A stretch of DNA of 64,000 nt from positions 2,294,001-2,358,000 of the forward strand of contig NC_087074.1 in NCBI RefSeq assembly GCF_026151205.1, read 5' to 3'. The DNA is from Bolinopsis microptera (taxonomy: Eukaryota; Ctenophora; Tentaculata; Lobata; Bolinopsidae). Positions 23,270 through 34,419 of the stretch are shown here, in pieces. Both the position numbers and the translations under genes were made by a program. The notes below the pieces were generated by a model. The model saw only the letters and a list, made by a program, of their open reading frames with translations, was not told the DNA's origin and did not search any database. Position 1 is the stretch's first letter. Each line of letters opens with the position of its first letter.

Positions 23270-23780
23270 CTAGAGTAAACCCGTGGCTACGGCCGGACTT
23301 TCATACAATCGCAAAAGTATAAAAACCAGCCTATTATATTCGAAAACCTCGCATTACATTAAAACGATGCGAAAGTACAACCTCGCTCATTCCAAACAGC
23401 AGACGCCAATTAATTCTGATGGCCCCTCACATATCTAATTAGTAATATTTGATAGGCCAATCCCTTAAGTTTTCCCTGCCAAATTGTCCTAATTATTATA
23501 GCAAATTATTATGAAGGGGAGAGCGAGAGAGCGAGAGTGGAGAGTACACAACATCCACCCGCACTTAAGTATCACATTTGGGTCACAAAATGATCATTTA
23601 AAAAAACAAACCACTTAAAACACCACCGACCTGATTAAAAAACATTTATCAATTTGGCTTCGTCAGAGTTTAATCCGCAACCAACCGTAAAAAAAACAGC
23701 CCTGTAACTCTTACCGTTTTCTTCTTGATTATGCCGTTCGGGAAATTAACCCCACAGGCAACCATAACACACACTTGGGA
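23270..23780 (-). mobile_element. Helitron-like nonautonomous element, copy 1
   Basis: Read on the minus strand, it begins TCCCAAGTGTGTG after an A and ends with a GGCCG...CACGGG hairpin remnant followed by CTAG and then T. These are a Helitron-like 5' TC, a 3' hairpin plus CTRR, and insertion between A and T. Internal sequence (GTAAGAGTTACAGGGCTG; AAATGATTTTGTG-like blocks) matches the copies near 29381, 30099, 48995 and 57883. There is no coding capacity. Confidence 0.65.
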
Positions 23781-24297
23781 TATTAAAATGAATAGTTTTT
23801 AGGGCTGGGGCAAATGGTGTGGTGAGAGTTTGGCAATTTGTTTATATTTTCAAGTGGTTCATGAGCGTTTTTCATATAGATTAATCATGGCACATGAGTA
23901 CATAACATGTTAGATGTTCATACAATTGAACGATGAATCTATCTTGTTCCTTGAAACATAGATGGCATCATAAACTTCCACGTAGTCACGCTATACAAAG
24001 ACGATCGGTAAATAAAAGTCTCTACATTCTCCGTTGGAATCCGAAATGAAGTCCATTGGAAAAATTTAATTTATTCTTTGGCGTTCAGTGGAGATGAAAT
24101 AGGGCAATAAGTGGAGAGCAATGATTGTTAAAAACATTTTCCACAATACGGCCCCAAACCATCTACATTCTGCTATAAAAATGCTGGGTTTTGGTAACCG
24201 AATTCTAACGGGTCAAATCGATTAAAATTAAAAAAACCCAAAAACAAACCTGTCTGATACTTTTTAAGAGAAACTTTAATTTTTCATCCGCCCGACT

Positions 24298-24606
24298 CAG
24301 TGGCGTAACGTTGTCCTGATGGCCGCCCCCCCTGCCGAAAAAACCGCCCCCCTGTTGGCGCCGCCCTCCCCCTTTTGGTGCGCCCTCCCTAAAATTAACA
24401 AATTAGGTGATTTTAGAGCATAAGCCGTAAATCTCTAAAAAAGTGTGTATCTAGAGCAAAACGCGCAGTTTTGCTAGTACTTAGTTAAGGTTTTCGAAAT
24501 TGGTCCCCATATTTAAACGACGATTTGGCGCCTCACCCCCCTAGACGGCGCCCCCCGCACAGCGGGGTCAGCAGGCCTTTCGTTTACGGCGCCCACTGCG
24601 CCCTGT
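24298..24606 (+). mobile_element. hAT-like element fragment (CAGTGGCGTAACG end)
   Basis: It begins CAGTGGCGTAACG, which resembles hAT terminal sequences, followed by C-rich GGCGCC-containing sequence. It then has an AGAGCAAAACGCGCAGTTTT block that recurs in inverted orientation at 45463-45661. Ends other than the first are uncertain, and there is no transposase. Confidence 0.5.
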
Positions 24607-26709
24607 CCCCTGACATTAGGCATACTGTCACACAGATCCGGCAACTATCTGGCGCGGAGCCAGAGGTTTTTTCGGTCTTCAAATTGTTAATGTGTTCCAA
24701 CTGGCAGATTAAGATCCAAATAGGCACATATTATTCAAATCTTTTACATCTCTTTAAGTAAATTCTTAATTTAACCATATTTTTAAAATTTTTTTGGAAA
24801 GAAAATTATTTTAATTACCCCAATACTCCCATGAACATCGCGGAAGTACTGTAATCCCCGGTCAAATGCCGAATTAATTTTACAATTTACACATATTACT
24901 TTAAATACAAAGGTCATTTAAGACCGGATATTTACGTACAAGGGACAAACTTATCATGCAGGAGACCGTTTTAGGTGAACTGTATCTTCAAGTTAATTGT
25001 AATTCCCTTATGACCGTATTGAATCATAACTTTGAGTCTCTTGATTGCCTGGCGCTATCCTATCTGATATTGACCAATAAAAAGGCATAACGCCCTGTAG
25101 CACGATTTGGCTCGCCTTTGCATGAAGTTGATTTCAACCATTTTAAAGCTAATCAATATTCTGGTCAAGTGATTACATCGAACTAGCTCTATAACTTTGC
25201 TTTTCCGCGAATACTTGGGGATGCGCGGCGCGCGCGATACGTCCCAGATAAGATACGGATCCATAGTGATTGCATTTAGCCTCACTGCATATCAAGATTC
25301 ACGGAAGATCGCCATGATTGCAGAATCCCAGTCAGTGTGCGGACTAGAAATCGTACCTTGGTTAACTTTGTTATTTTGTATGCGTACGAAACATTACATT
25401 TTTTCGACCGAAAAAAAAATGATAAAAATGATTTTCATCTATAAAAGTTATTGAAGTAAACGAAAATAATATTCAGTAAATTTATCTTTAAAGCTTTAAG
25501 TTTCGTGTTGACGACAAATGCATCACAGACGCAGTACTCTGATGGTATTGATTTTGATAGTTTGTTAACTTTTAATTATTTAGACAGTTTTTGATGATTC
25601 GAAATCTGTAACGTTAATCTCTTATCTTATCTATTTCACAGCACCGTTATTACCATGAGTTTAATCAGAAAGGTAGTTATGAAAGGGAGCAGATGTATTA
25701 TTTATTTTCAGTTGAAACCCTTTTCAGTTGAAACCCTATCGTACTCTCCTAATTTCTGGCATATAAAGTTTTTTTAAAACCCCTTCATATTGGATACATT
25801 ATTTTTTAATGATTACACTCATAGTGTAAGTGTAATATTTCCTAAAAATCATCACCAGGAGTCAGGAGCAGTCATTTTAACCCTCTGCAGCTACTCAACT
25901 CAGTTTTTCATGGCCTACCGGAACCTTAAAATTTATGTTTTTCTTAATTTCCATTTTTAGAAATCAAAATTTGTGTGTCAAATTTACTGTATTTCTGTTA
26001 TTTTACTCAACTCATTGTCAGAAAGGTGACTAATAATTGATATAATCAATCAAATTTTGGCGAATCTTTAATCCTCATGGCTGTAAAATAATCACCATGT
26101 TGATGTTTTGACGAAAGCTGCGAAATTTCTATTGAAACCGTTGTTGCAATTGTAATATTCGCTCCGCAAAGTTCTAAAACGTAATATGAAACCCGTGATA
26201 TCTTATATTCTTAGGTTATTTCCAACTTTCGGTCAACTCTTTTGCTTTAAAAACAGGCCGGTAATCAGGAAGCTTTGTGTAATATCATAATCGAGCGTGT
26301 CAAGTTTCCAAACACTACTTGTCGTATATTATATATACTACTTGTCGTTTTGCATTACTTTAGTGCAGTATTTTTCGATTGTCTCCGATTTTTAAAATTT
26401 TCACTTCGTTTCTTTTGGAGAATTTAATTTGTCAATCAAAAATTATAATTATATCAAACAATTATATCGAACCTTAGAAATAAAATACCTCAAATATTGA
26501 AATAATAAATTTATATTTCAATCGTATTAAGATTAGGTTGGGCGCTACATGTAGCTAGGTAGTGCACCTCCTAATGTAGCCTTTGGTGCGTTGTTAGGTT
26601 TTTAGCTCTGCTCAAAGTTCATTCGATATGATAACTATGCAAATTTCAGCAATCATAAAATGAACAAGCCCGAGCTGTGACGCAGATTTTCTTCAAGTAC
26701 CGTTCAGAA
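24607..26709. other. Gene-free stretch upstream of receptor copy 2
   Basis: AT-rich, with no recognisable gene. The last few hundred bases should contain the receptor copy 2 promoter, but no clear TATA box is seen. It does not resemble the sequence upstream of receptor copy 3. Confidence 0.45.
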
Positions 26710-28092
26710 ATGACAGTAAAATTTGGGGTAATCGTAATCTTGATCAGCTGCGTATCATCTACACCTTATCCGGACTGTTCGGACCCGTCTACTTACAGCA
26801 GCTACGGTAAAAGTACGGAGTATAAAGGACTAAACAGTAGCACTGCCTGGGACCGCACGCTAAATACAGGCGACACCTGTGACTTCTCTCCACTGGTGCC
26901 CTCAGTGCAACCTCTCACTTGCGGAGACTGTGATTTTGATCTGGAAGATGAAACATGGTACAGATTTGATCAAGGTCCCCACGTGCAGATAAAAGAATAT
27001 TCAGATAAAACATCTTGTCCAGCTAGAAGTCACTGTAACGGGTATTATCAGATAGCTCTAGTTTCAAGTGACATTCCTAGTGGCAACAGACAGAGTAACA
27101 TGTATCATATCGTTTACAGCGATGCTGCATCACCGACAGATTGTACAGTAGCACCTGACAGTTTCTTGGCTGAAGAATTCTACTGTGATAACTTTGTCTT
27201 ATACAAATTCCCAGTCTACTGGAAAAGCTCCAACATCGCTTGCACAAACACAAAAGATGACAAAGGACAGATAGCACCAACTCCATACAGTCTCTGTATG
27301 GAGGACACAGTTATTGAACTGACTTTGACAGCCAACAGAAGGTATTTCACGGAGAATGCTCCCTTGATTTGTAGTAGTACCCGGTCTCCGACACCCCCTA
27401 AGATCACTTGGACTGACCAGGATAACCAGGACATCACCTCCCTGGCTACACGGGACACTGCTAACAGTAGTTTATTCACTGCAGTCTACAGTCTGAACTC
27501 CTCCGCTTCTTACACTCAGGTTACCTGTCAGGTGGAGGACAAATCCCACATTTTCTACCAGGTCTCTCTTAAGGCTAGTAACGTCACCGGGTTGGCAGGT
27601 AAAGAAGTGTCTGCTACATGCAAAGTCACATTTGATACGTTTTCTCCTGAAAACGAAGAAAATTTGTATCTTATCGAAGTTCTTGATGATTTGGAAGTCT
27701 ACTATACATCTCAGAACATCACCACAAAAGGTGACAAGATGGTGATATATAAAGAAGGTTCTGGAACTTACAGAGTAACCTTGATCCTTTCAAAAACTAC
27801 AACATCATCAATCAATGTTCGGAGCGAGACAGAAAACTGGAGATGGGGAGTTAGGGACCCTATCACTGAGATCTACACAACAGTTCCTTTCACCATAACC
27901 ATCAAGGAAGGAGACCCAGATAGTACGATCTATTACATCATTGCAGCAGTAGTGGGTGCCTCGCTCTTCATTGTTGTGCTGATTGTGCTGATTGTTGGCT
28001 GCGTAGTTTGTGTGAGACGCCGCTCCAGTAGAGCAGGTGGTAAAAACGTGCAGGATGGCGGTCATGTTAAGTTGTCAGATATAGAAACTTAA
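26710..28092 (+). CDS. D8C/Ig transmembrane protein, copy 2 (short form, different tail)
   Basis: This is an intronless frame of 460 residues from the ATG at 26710; the open frame extends 11 codons further up, but only to a GTG. A signal peptide (TVKFGVIVILISCVSS) precedes a D8C-like domain (YPDCSDPSTY...CDF...ETWYRFDQGP...HCNGYY), an Ig-like domain (Cys...ITWTD...TCQVE) and one further Ig-like repeat. Next comes a transmembrane helix (IIAAVVGASLFIVVLIVLIV) and a basic tail ending SDIET. Compared with copies 1 and 3 it lacks the third Ig-like repeat and the ephrin-receptor-like module, and its membrane/tail sequence is unrelated. Its second Ig-like repeat reads NWRWGVRD where the others have NWRCGVRD: codon 27844-27846 is TGG, losing a probable disulphide Cys. 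Likely a cell-surface recognition protein; function unknown. Confidence 0.88.
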   Translation: MTVKFGVIVILISCVSSTPYPDCSDPSTYSSYGKSTEYKGLNSSTAWDRTLNTGDTCDFSPLVPSVQPLTCGDCDFDLEDETWYRFDQGPHVQIKEYSDKTSCPARSHCNGYYQIALVSSDIPSGNRQSNMYHIVYSDAASPTDCTVAPDSFLAEEFYCDNFVLYKFPVYWKSSNIACTNTKDDKGQIAPTPYSLCMEDTVIELTLTANRRYFTENAPLICSSTRSPTPPKITWTDQDNQDITSLATRDTANSSLFTAVYSLNSSASYTQVTCQVEDKSHIFYQVSLKASNVTGLAGKEVSATCKVTFDTFSPENEENLYLIEVLDDLEVYYTSQNITTKGDKMVIYKEGSGTYRVTLILSKTTTSSINVRSETENWRWGVRDPITEIYTTVPFTITIKEGDPDSTIYYIIAAVVGASLFIVVLIVLIVGCVVCVRRRSSRAGGKNVQDGGHVKLSDIET

Positions 28093-28151
28093 TGACTGGA
28101 TATTCAAAAGAGAAAATTTATTTGTTGAACAATGAACATGTGCAGTTTTTT

Positions 28152-28157
28152 AATAAA
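28152..28157 (+). terminator. Polyadenylation signal of receptor copy 2
   Basis: AATAAA lies about 60 bases after the stop codon at 28092, a plausible cleavage signal. Confidence 0.6.
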
Positions 28158-29380
28158 ATGAAATGAAATAATATTGCGCGCGAATTTCACTTAATTCGAT
28201 ACAAATAAATGATGATACCGATGACCTACCTATTAATAACCAGTTTTAATAATTATTCGTGATCAATTGTAAAATGATGTTTTTTAAATTTAAACAAGAC
28301 CGATTTGTTTATTGGCTGGCTGGAAGCATATGGTGTGCTTTACTTCGGACTAGGGTCTGGGATAATGGACTTTATCTTCAATTGATAATAGTGGTTGTTT
28401 TAATGTTGTGTAATTGTTAGAGGGAATTGCAGTTTGTAGTTTGATCTTCTCACAATGGTATATAGTATATATATGGTATTATTATTTCAGTTAATTATTG
28501 TATTTCTGCGTGGATTTGATATTATTTGCACTTTCTTGATTTTGTCCGTTTTCATTGTCTTGAGTTCATTATTATTATGTATTAACAACCAAGTAATCAT
28601 ACCAAAGTGACCACCAAATAACCTAAATGACAATGTAGTGACGGGAATACAACCTGTTTACGCAGTAAAAACATTTATTCCAGAAATAAATTCATAAAAT
28701 CCCTTGAATGATTGTTAAATTTTCATTTTGGAGCTGTGCCAAAACACACTATTCTGTCGCACTACGTCTACACTACGTCTACACTACACGGCCGCAGGTC
28801 TTCCTCCTTCTTATTTAATCGGAACTGGTTTTAATTCTTTTTTTTTGCTGCCCCGCCACATCTTTTTCGACCGGCATTAATTCTTCATTATATTTATAGT
28901 GGCAAAAAATGCCACCTGCCGAAACACTGAAGTGACGCCCCTCGGCCTCCACATATCACAATGCTGGCAAGCATAACCGTTGCCCTTATATTCACAACAC
29001 TATTTACCCCCTATACTATTATATCCCCTTTATTGTTTTCCAGGCATTAAGACTCATCAAAAGTAGTTCAGCAGGTATATTTAAGTTTAAAACATTCTAA
29101 TTCAATGTTAAAGATGACAGGAATAAGAAATAATTATGTGGAGGTTTTTAAGAAATTTGCGCAAAATACGCGCCAGCATGTTATACGAAATTAGGTAAAA
29201 AACCCAAAATCGCCATATTCAGGTGCCTTAAAAACCATTTTAAAATTGGGTTAGAGATTTGAAACTTTGCAGGGCGTCTAGACCTTGTCCAAATCGACTG
29301 TAAAAAAAATGTCATGTTTCAGGAGTATCGGGAAATAGGTTTTCTGGAACCCCTGTTTTACAACAGATTGTCGTGAAGCA
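28158..29380. other. Gene-free stretch
   Basis: AT-rich, no coding sequence recognised. A short CTACACTACGT duplication is near 28765-28790. Confidence 0.4.
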
Positions 29381-30096
29381 TCAACTTAATAACACCAGAA
29401 TGTGTGTCTGATCGTTCGTGTGTAATTTCCGAACGGTTATACAAAGAAAATGGTAAGAGTTACGGGACTGGTTTTTTCGGTATAGTGTCGACAAAACTCT
29501 GACGAAGCCCATATGCAAATTTTTTTTAAATCGGCCAGCGGTAAGTGGCTTAATTGATGGTTTTGTACTATTTGAGTATTAATGCAACATTATGGAGTGA
29601 GCCACTAAAATAGCTCACTTTCTCTTCCTATTCGCATTATTTTCTATTACTGCACTGTAGATTGTAGCTTTGGTAATTAGGTTAGCTCCGCAAGTGATAT
29701 TAGGAGAATAGGGCACTGATTGCGGTCTGTTTAAACTGTACAGACAGTTCATACTTTCATACGACAATGTTTATGCGTGTAATACTATCAGCTTATTAGG
29801 AGGGGGGGGGAGCCACTCATTGCGGTCTGTTTGTTTACTTTCATACGACAATGTAATGCATGTTTTCAAATATAATGCGGGTGTGGTGCGGAGTTAATAA
29901 GGGTTAATTTCTAAAACGATTTGAATCGGTTTAAGACGGGAGTGATGAGGTGTAATAGTCGTGGTACAGATACTATTGGATACGTGAGGGAACTCCAAAT
30001 AGAATTGCTCGCCTAATGCGGGCTTTGACTCAGCGGGTACTCCTACCCTTTTTAACTGCGGCAGTGAAATCCCGGCCGAAGGCCGGGTTACATTAG
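29381..30096 (+). mobile_element. Helitron-like nonautonomous element, copy 2
   Basis: It starts TCAACTTAATAACACCAG after an A and ends with the perfect hairpin CCCGGCCGAAGGCCGGG, then TTACATTAG followed by T. The 3' CTRR is mutated to TTAG. Internal blocks (GGTAAGAGTTACGGGACTGG; CGGTATAGTGTCGACAAAAC; TCATACTTTCATACGACAAT) are shared with the other copies. Copy 3 follows immediately, head to tail. Confidence 0.7.
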
Positions 30097-30098
30097 TA

Positions 30099-30854
30099 TC
30101 ACCTTAATAACACCAGAATGTGTGTGTGTGTGTGTGTCTGTCTGTCTGTCTGTCTATCTGTCCGTGTGTAATTTCCGGTCGGTTATACAAAAAAACGGTA
30201 AGAGTTACGGGACTGATTTTTTCGGTATAGTGTCGACAAAACTCTGATGAAGCCCATAGGAAATTTTTTTTTAAATCGGCCGGTGGTAAGTGGTTTAATT
30301 GATGGTTTTGTACCACAAATGTTACATAAAATTGCTTGAGCAGAACGGCAAGAGTTACGGTGCTTGCTCTCTCTCTCTCATTACTGTGTAATATGTTATA
30401 GCTGCATTTAAGTAGCGTCATAATTGGATTAGCCCAGAAGATTCGCTGTAATGTTATACCTTAAGCTTATTAGGGGAGGGGGGACTGTTAGTGTTTGGGG
30501 TCTGTTTGGACTGCAGAGAGAGAGAGAGAGAGAGAGTTCATACGACAATGTTATGCGTGTTTTCAAATATAATATGCGGGTGTGGTGCGGAGTTAACAAG
30601 GGTTAATTTCTATAACGATTTAAATAAAAATAGAAAGCGGTTCAAGACGGGAGTGATGAGGTGTAATACTCGGTGTTCAGACCTTATGATCATGGAGTGT
30701 GGTGCCTCATGGCTAATAATGACTTAATTATCCACAAGAAATAACTGATTATGAGATTATTGTTTAAGAAACTATTGGGTCACCTAATGCGGGTTTTGAC
30801 TCAGCGGGTAATTACTCCTACCCTTTTTAACTGCGGCAGTGAAATCCCGGCCGA
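30099..30854 (+). mobile_element. Helitron-like nonautonomous element, copy 3 (3' end truncated)
   Basis: It starts TCACCTTAATAACACCAG after an A, directly behind copy 2. It contains (GT)n and (CTGT)n near the start and a GAGA run near 30517. The terminal hairpin breaks off after CCCGGCCGA. It has no coding capacity. Confidence 0.65.
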
Positions 30855-31014
30855 GTAAAAAGTGCCATATTCAGTCTGTTATCGACAGATATACCAACCT
30901 AAACACAAGGAAATGTTTTCAAAGGTAAAATTTCGAAATCGTTGAAATTACCTCCTTATTAATGAAGTTTCGACTGTGTAAATTATCCTGACATTATAAT
31001 CAAAAAGAGATGAT

Positions 31015-31343
31015 ATTTGACCAAAACCCATAATCATGGGTAGAGTGAACCGCTGCCAGTGTCTCTCTTTTCCAAACAAAAGGAAATGATATTAATTTGA
31101 GGAACCGTCCGCAAATGCAAATTGATACCGAGAATGAAATCGGTCGCTCGCTTTTCCCATTCATTCACGGCTTACGAATTGTAATAAAGCTTATTGAATG
31201 GGAAAAGCGAGCGACAGATTTCATTCTCGGTATCAATTTGCATTTGCGGACGGTTCCTCAAATTAATATCATTTCCTTTTGTTTGGAAAAGAGAGACACT
31301 GGCAGCGGTTCACTCTACCGGTGATTATGGGTTTTGGTCAAAT
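31015..31343. mobile_element. Fold-back element A (about 150-bp inverted arms)
   Basis: The left arm starts ATTTGACCAAAACCCATAAT and the right arm ends with its reverse complement. The arms cover about 31015-31166 and 31192-31343 and are almost perfectly complementary, separated by about 25 bases. A related element with a different interior is at 34420-34900. The open frame across it is a palindrome artefact. Confidence 0.85.
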
Positions 31344-32433
31344 TAGTATCTATTTAATTCGCGTTTTTGACACCACTTGGGGGTCCAAATTTTGGGTACT
31401 AAAATTCTTATTCCTTGGCCAATATTTTATTTTTTCATGCTGATTTGAAGGCCATAAAGGCATTTGACCCAGTCAAAAAAGTTTCAGTTGTATATCTTTT
31501 ACGGTTTTTGCGGAAAGTCGCGTTAAAGTTGATGCCGTGGAGCAAACAACAGGCGTTTCCCGAAGAAGGAAGTCACTAAGAAGGATCTGCTGAAGTCCAG
31601 CTGTAAAGTCCCCGCTACACCTCAACAGAACTCCTCTGCGGATACGTGACGGTCAAGTCGAGCTTCATTTCATTTCATATCACGATCACCATATCATATC
31701 ATTTTGGAACATGTTCATGGGAATTAAATTATTTTATTTGCACTTGTTTCTCTTTCAACAAAAGATGTGACGAAGCGAAGTTAAGTTTTTATGATTTTTA
31801 AATTTTTATTTTAAGAACACTCTTGCACATTATTTATTTATTTATTTCTATTATATTGATGTATAGTCAAGACGTGAGTGTTAGGGCTCTCATTGACAAA
31901 TTTATGTTTAATCCTGTTTAATCCTGTTTATAGTAAGCTAGATTAAGATATATACATCACATCTCCGCAAGCAATCCTCGCGCGCGCGCAACTTTTTCAT
32001 TGCTTGGTAACATACGGATTACGGAAGTAAGGAACACGACATATATTTGACCAACCTACCACAATCTTCAAAATCCACGTTTTTCTGCAAAAATCTCCAT
32101 TCGTAACCTTTCACTATTGCCTTTTTACAAAAGGGTGAAATGGAATATGGACTATGGACTGACGATATGGACTGACGATATCAATCCCTCGTATGGCTCC
32201 GATCCACGTGCCTAGGCACCACTAGTTACCGATACGAGCACACAAATTTAATGTCATACACGACCAAATATTGTTTAAGGAAGCGTCTTGAACACTGGGT
32301 GCCTTACTGCTCGGTACCCAATTTTTCTGTGCATATTTTTCCCTACTAGGCTATAAACAAAACAAGGTTTAAATGCAGTGTTACTTGTCAAATGATACAA
32401 ATGAAATTGTAAACATCAAGAAGTTGTTGAGAT
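31344..32433. other. Gene-free stretch
   Basis: No gene is supported. A 75-bp segment at about 32068-32145 (AAAATCCACGTTTTTCTGCA...) recurs at 53945-54025, so it belongs to a dispersed repeat. Confidence 0.4.
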
Positions 32434-33696
32434 CTAGCACATGTGTTCGTGTCGGCACACTCCGTCATCACATCTTATGGTGCCGCTGGCGCACTCTCCA
32501 TCATCTCCATCATCTCCACAAAATTTACAAGTCTTCTGGCAGTACTCTTTGACTGTGTCTTTCCAGTTTTCCCAGGTGCACCAATCGAGATGACAGTTAG
32601 TTGCCTTGTCTGTGCAGTTTGGGTCAGGTTTAGGGTTTGGGGTAACATCATCGTTTTCAGAAGGTTTGTAGTCGGTAGCTTCATCAGAAGGAGTGTTGTC
32701 AGACTGTCCGGTTGTATCAAGGTTGGGGTAGCTGCTGTACTTGAAGAGGCCGCAATTGGAGGGGTAGCCTCGAGCGAACTTCACGAATCCGCTTTCTCCC
32801 CATTTTGATCCCCAAGAGTTCTTTACCAGGACGAAATTCGACGTGTATCCTACAGCTGTGACGGCGTGGTTTGGTCTCCCGGTGCATGTTGTGTCTTTTA
32901 TGATGCCACCTCGGTACTGTTGGAAGTAACTTGTCACTTCGAAAGCGACGGACAAGGAGCCTGATGCAAGGGCTTGAATGTTTGCGGCCTCAGTTGGGCT
33001 AACACTGGTGTAGCCGACAATTTTAGCAGCCACCATAGCGTCAGGTTTCGAACTTCCTTTGCAACTACCATCTTTACCAGCGTATGCGTAGTCAGCAGTT
33101 GAAGCCAACCTTCCACCGTTCTTCTTGGAGTATTCGTAACAGTTATCAGGCCATCCACCGTTGCAACCATTCCTCTGTCCCTCGTAGACACAGTCCAGGT
33201 ATTCCTGCTCTGCGAAGTTCCTCAGTTTACCAGACACTCCGTGGTACCTTGTCTCCAATCCTCCTACTGCTCCGAACGTCCAGCAAGATCCACAGCTTCC
33301 TTGGTTCTTTACTGCTGTAACCTTACCCTCATTGGTCCAGAGTTTCTTTTCAGGGGGACTGGATAAAGAGGAGGCAACGTGCATAGGGTTCTCGTCATGT
33401 CCAGTAACGTTCAGTCCAAGGTACTGTTGCTTCTCATCTTCAGTCAACGCAGAGAAGAAGTTGAGGCCAAATATGGCAGATCCTCCCTCCTCGTTAGCTT
33501 GAGCTACCAGCTGAGCATTGGATCGGAAGAGTCGGAACCTCATTCGGTCTTCAGATGCAAGAAACTTGAGGTGCTCCTGGGATTTGAAATCCCCGTAGAG
33601 CTCGAGGGTCATTTTGGGGGATCGGAGGATACCACGAAGGACATCTTCAGCAGCGAGAGAGGCAGCCACCAGGCAGATAACTAGAAAGATCTTCAT
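32434..33696 (-). CDS. Secreted papain-family (C1A) cysteine protease with C-terminal ShKT domain
   Basis: This is an intronless frame of 420 residues from the ATG at 33696; the frame stays open upstream, but the signal peptide MKIFLVICLVAASLAAE starts here. Residues about 30-95 are an I29-type inhibitor prodomain. The mature protease begins near residue 119 (LWTNEGKVTAVKNQGSCGSC). Catalytic Gln132, Cys138 (CGSCWTF), His277 (NHAVTAVGY) and Asn293 (NSWGSKWGE) are all present. An acidic, Pro-rich linker (330-360) leads to a six-Cys ShKT module (361-393) and a short extra Cys-rich tail (CASGTIRC...MC). The protease should be secreted or lysosomal and active after prodomain removal. ShKT-tailed proteases are common in cnidarians and support that assignment. 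The gene is bracketed by two related fold-back elements. Confidence 0.95.
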   Translation of the reverse strand: MKIFLVICLVAASLAAEDVLRGILRSPKMTLELYGDFKSQEHLKFLASEDRMRFRLFRSNAQLVAQANEEGGSAIFGLNFFSALTEDEKQQYLGLNVTGHDENPMHVASSLSSPPEKKLWTNEGKVTAVKNQGSCGSCWTFGAVGGLETRYHGVSGKLRNFAEQEYLDCVYEGQRNGCNGGWPDNCYEYSKKNGGRLASTADYAYAGKDGSCKGSSKPDAMVAAKIVGYTSVSPTEAANIQALASGSLSVAFEVTSYFQQYRGGIIKDTTCTGRPNHAVTAVGYTSNFVLVKNSWGSKWGESGFVKFARGYPSNCGLFKYSSYPNLDTTGQSDNTPSDEATDYKPSENDDVTPNPKPDPNCTDKATNCHLDWCTWENWKDTVKEYCQKTCKFCGDDGDDGECASGTIRCDDGVCRHEHMC

Positions 33697-33741
33697 GTTG
33701 ATTGTTGATTGTTCAAAGTGAGGATGCTGTGGTGATGGCTC

Positions 33742-33750
33742 TATTTTATG
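33742..33750 (-). promoter_or_regulatory. TATA-like box of the cathepsin gene
   Basis: On the minus strand CATAAAATAG lies about 46-54 bases before the ATG, implying a very short 5' untranslated region. Confidence 0.5.
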
Positions 33751-34419
33751 CAATTTCAGAACAATGCTGCCACCAGATGTGACAGTGCGAAAAATCACTC
33801 TCCCTATAAAACAATGAAAATAGTTGAAAAGGAGGGTACTTAATTGCTTTTGCAATTTAGTTAGCCACAAAATTGACATTAGTAATGTAATTTTTCATGA
33901 CGCTGAAGTTTTCACAGATAGGGAAACCGCGAGTACCAAATTAAAACAAAGGAGTAAAGGATTCTGAATTTCGAAATGTTGTCAATTTACCAGCTGGTTA
34001 CTTAATAAATTCATTCGTGACTTGGGGAAACTCTGAATCAGTGCAGGTCCACTATTTTCAAACAGAGTATTATAATTTATAGCCTCACTGGGCGGCGCTC
34101 AGCCTGTCATTCTGCCGAATTTCACATAGCCATGTGTCTACCATCTACGCGTACTGCGTGACGCGGCGGTCGCGCGCTTATACTGCAAGCGAGAGGGCTC
34201 TGGTTAGAGCAACCGCCGAATCTCTATTCGGTTGTTATGTTTATGAACATAATAGCCTGGGGTCCCCAGGTTAACGGGCATGATACTCATAAAATATTTG
34301 TTCCATATATTAAGGACCGTCGACGAGTCCAACTCGGCGCGCGTCCTGGTAGGTTGTAAACCTACAATCCCCAGGTAATTTATAGCCATAATACTACTGA
34401 GCTTTTTTACGCTAATATA
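33751..34419. other. Cathepsin upstream flank
   Basis: No further gene is seen. Some GC-rich patches (GCGCGC) lie near 34150-34180 and 34330-34350. Confidence 0.4.

Noticed and set aside
26677..26709. Extra 11 N-terminal residues of receptor copy 2
   Set aside because: The frame opens at a GTG here; the first ATG at 26710 directly starts a good signal peptide.
31097..31324. 75-residue frame within fold-back element A
   Set aside because: It reads through a palindrome; both arms give complementary frames without any family resemblance.
33697..33879. 61-residue N-terminal extension of the cathepsin
   Set aside because: The true signal peptide starts at 33696, and the upstream part overlaps the TATA-like promoter sequence.
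34310..34360. Possible hammerhead ribozyme (CGACGAGTCC...)
   Set aside because: The core CUGANGA is not matched exactly, and no GAAAC follows at the right distance; stem II does not pair.
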